A stretch of 64,000 nucleotides of DNA from Sesamum alatum (Eukaryota; Streptophyta; Magnoliopsida; Lamiales; Pedaliaceae): the NCBI GenBank assembly GCA_034509735.1, contig JACGWO010000001.1, forward strand, positions 9,998,854 through 10,062,853, in the 5' to 3' direction. Of this stretch, positions 62,554 to 64,000 are shown piece by piece. Below the pieces are notes generated by a model. It searched no databases and was not told the DNA's origin. It saw only the letters and a program-made list of their open reading frames with translations. Every line of letters begins with the position of its first letter. Within the stretch, counting starts at the first letter, position 1. A program made the translations under genes and the position numbers.

Positions 62554-63148
62554 TTTGGCATTACAAAAAAGTGGTGTGGTAGTGTCATTAACCGTCATTT
62601 GTGAGTAAAAATGAGGTTTCTTTTATATAATAGTATATATTATATTATTTTCAAATCTAAATTTGCTAATTTGTTAGTACATATCTCCTAATCGAAGTAT
62701 CTAAAATCACATTTTGTTTGGAAAATTGGACTAAATTTTAATAATTTAGACACACAATGCAACTGCCAAATTTTCAATCAAAATTCAATGTTTTGGGTAG
62801 TGTTTGCCTTAGTAATTTACTACTTGTGGACAGGAATAAACGTTGTGCCCAAGAAAATAATTTACGACATTTTGAATTATCGTAAACTTTGATACTCAAA
62901 ATTTATTTTTTAATTAATAAATTTATTAAAAAAATAAAAACAATCAAAGAATAATTCTAATATTTTTTCCCTCAAACCCCACTGTTGCTTTCTCTCTTAT
63001 TATTCTCCATAAATTTTTATATTTTTAATAAATTTATAATTATAATTTATTTATCTTTTCTCGCCTCATACAGTTTTTTTTTTTTTTTTTTCTACTCGCG
63101 AATTATTTTCCATCGTGCAATCATTGATTCTTTTCATCAATCAATCCC
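62554..63148. other. Intergenic upstream of the aldose-6-phosphate reductase gene
   Basis: AT-rich, with T-runs at about 63072-63090. No coding sequence is supported. Confidence 0.4.
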
Positions 63149-63240
63149 AAAACCAGAAAGCCCCGCATAGGCTTTACTACGCAGTGGACTGTTGGTGTTA
63201 CTTATATAGCAAACTAAAACCAGAAAGCCTCTCATAGGCT
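63149..63240 (+). promoter_or_regulatory. Promoter and duplicated leader of the aldo-keto reductase gene
   Basis: AAAACCAGAAAGCCCCGCATAGGCT at 63149-63173 is repeated with two changes at 63216-63240. A TATATA at 63203-63208 lies between the copies, about 85 bp upstream of the ATG. The TATA call is by position; the repeat is directly visible. Confidence 0.45.
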
Positions 63241-63290
63241 CATCCATTGAAGAAGTTAGAGAGAGAAAGAGAAGCTCATTCGTTGCGAAG

Positions 63291-64000
63291 ATGGCGATTA
63301 CGCTGAACAGCGGCTTCAAGATGCCGATGATTGGGCTGGGCGTTTGGCGGATGGAAGGCAAAGATATAAAAAATCTTATATTCAACGCCATTAAAATTGG
63401 TTACCGTCACTTTGATTGCGCCGGTACTCTCTCTCGCTCTCTCGGCCGCTCGCTCTTTTAACTCTCGTCGCGCAATACTTATGTTACTCGAGATTCTGTT
63501 TTTAATTTCTTTTATCTTTTTTTTGTTGAATGTTGATTTAGACTTCTGCTATTGGAAAAGTTTACCTTAGAAATTTTTGTTCTCGAGCAAACTGCGAATG
63601 AGTTGTTGTATTACAGGTGCCTTCGAAATTACCATCTGATGTTTATTTTTTAAATGTTTCTAAGGACTTTGAGAAATGAAATGTAGCATTACTGAAACAA
63701 TTAGATTTAGTTCGTTTATGAGTCTTTTACAACCCGACAAACTTAGTAGCTGTTTCTTTGATTGTGTGATTGGGATTAATAAACTTGATGGGCTGGCACG
63801 GCCACCCTTTGCAGCTGACTACAAGAATGAAGAAGAAGTTGGGGAGGCGCTTGCTGAAGTGTTTCAGGCAGGAATTGTCAAGAGAGAGGATCTCTTCATA
63901 ACAACAAAGGTTAGTTATAGACTTTCTCACTGTGCAAAACTGTCATATTCCTATTTCTTGTGCTTAGTTGATGATTACTTATCACCTTGTAAAGGCAATA
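63291..64000 (+). CDS. NADP-dependent aldose-6-phosphate reductase (aldo-keto reductase), partial
   Basis: The first two exons of a gene leaving the window on the right: 63291-63422 and 63815-63909, joined in phase through codon GCC-G/CT (Ala-Ala). The protein starts MAITLNSGFKMPMIGLGVWR and continues IKIGYRHFDCA, then ADYKNEEEVGEALAEVFQAG and VKREDLFITTK. This is the start of the AKR barrel with three of the four catalytic residues visible: Asp of HFDCA, Tyr of ADYKN and Lys of ITTK. Sequence fits the plant group of mannose-/aldose-6-phosphate reductases (older name sorbitol-6-phosphate dehydrogenase; Arabidopsis AT2G21250/AT2G21260), which reduce a hexose phosphate with NADPH. The substrate-binding half is outside the window, so sorbitol or mannitol production cannot be judged. 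Confidence 0.88.

Noticed and set aside
1..64000. CRISPR arrays, bacterial operons, rRNA or organelle DNA
   Set aside because: No regularly spaced repeats, no Shine-Dalgarno-led gene strings and no rRNA or tRNA signatures are present; the window is nuclear plant DNA.

Overview
This window is nuclear DNA from a flowering plant, almost certainly a eudicot. Genes have many introns with mostly GT-AG borders, intergenic DNA is AT-rich, and the gene set is plant-specific: dirigent proteins, an Ole e 1-type wall protein, plastid ribosomal protein PSRP3, sterol demethylase CYP51G and aldose-6-phosphate reductase. I cannot fix the species. Exon coordinates were read by eye from splice sites, reading frame and family similarity, and each multi-exon model sums to an intact frame unless stated.

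Layout. (1) 1-8160: a dirigent cluster, all minus strand: a partial gene at the left edge, a close paralogue at 4214-4783, a third gene at 7593-8156, and a wrecked copy at 1058-1860 split by a SINE piece and a CACTA-like piece. A 1.2 kb TIR element carrying a pyrimidine-rich island (2001-3228) and an internally deleted LINE (5540-7070) lie between them. (2) 9029-10212: a near-palindromic foldback element that ends directly at the stop codon of the next gene. (3) 10220-18689: three tandem minus-strand amidase-signature genes with the same five-exon structure. The third has a one-base deletion in exon 1 and the second has changed residues next to the catalytic serine. (4) 19159-20722: a secreted protein with an Ole e 1-like domain, a proline-rich linker and a conserved C-terminal domain. 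(5) 23315-31465: an eIF4B-like gene and a NIPA-type magnesium transporter, separated by about 1.8 kb of foldback elements. (6) 33526-37015: PSRP3 (plus strand) tail-to-tail with CYP51G, whose single coding intron carries a MITE. (7) 40137-60811: a single-exon cytosolic cyclophilin and a 32-exon, 18.7 kb NUP188 gene (1,984 codons). (8) 63291-64000: the first two exons of an aldose-6-phosphate reductase gene on the plus strand.

The genes are mostly unrelated single functions, not a pathway. From memory, dirigent, eIF4B-like, NIPA, cyclophilin and NUP188 also occur close together near the end of Arabidopsis chromosome 4 (about AT4G38700-AT4G38770), so much of the window looks like an old conserved block into which amidases, PSRP3, CYP51 and transposons have been placed. 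The most distinctive material is the transposon layer: foldback or MITE families with 8-10 bp target duplications, lying at a stop codon, in an intron and between genes. I found no sign of a wholly new biological system.
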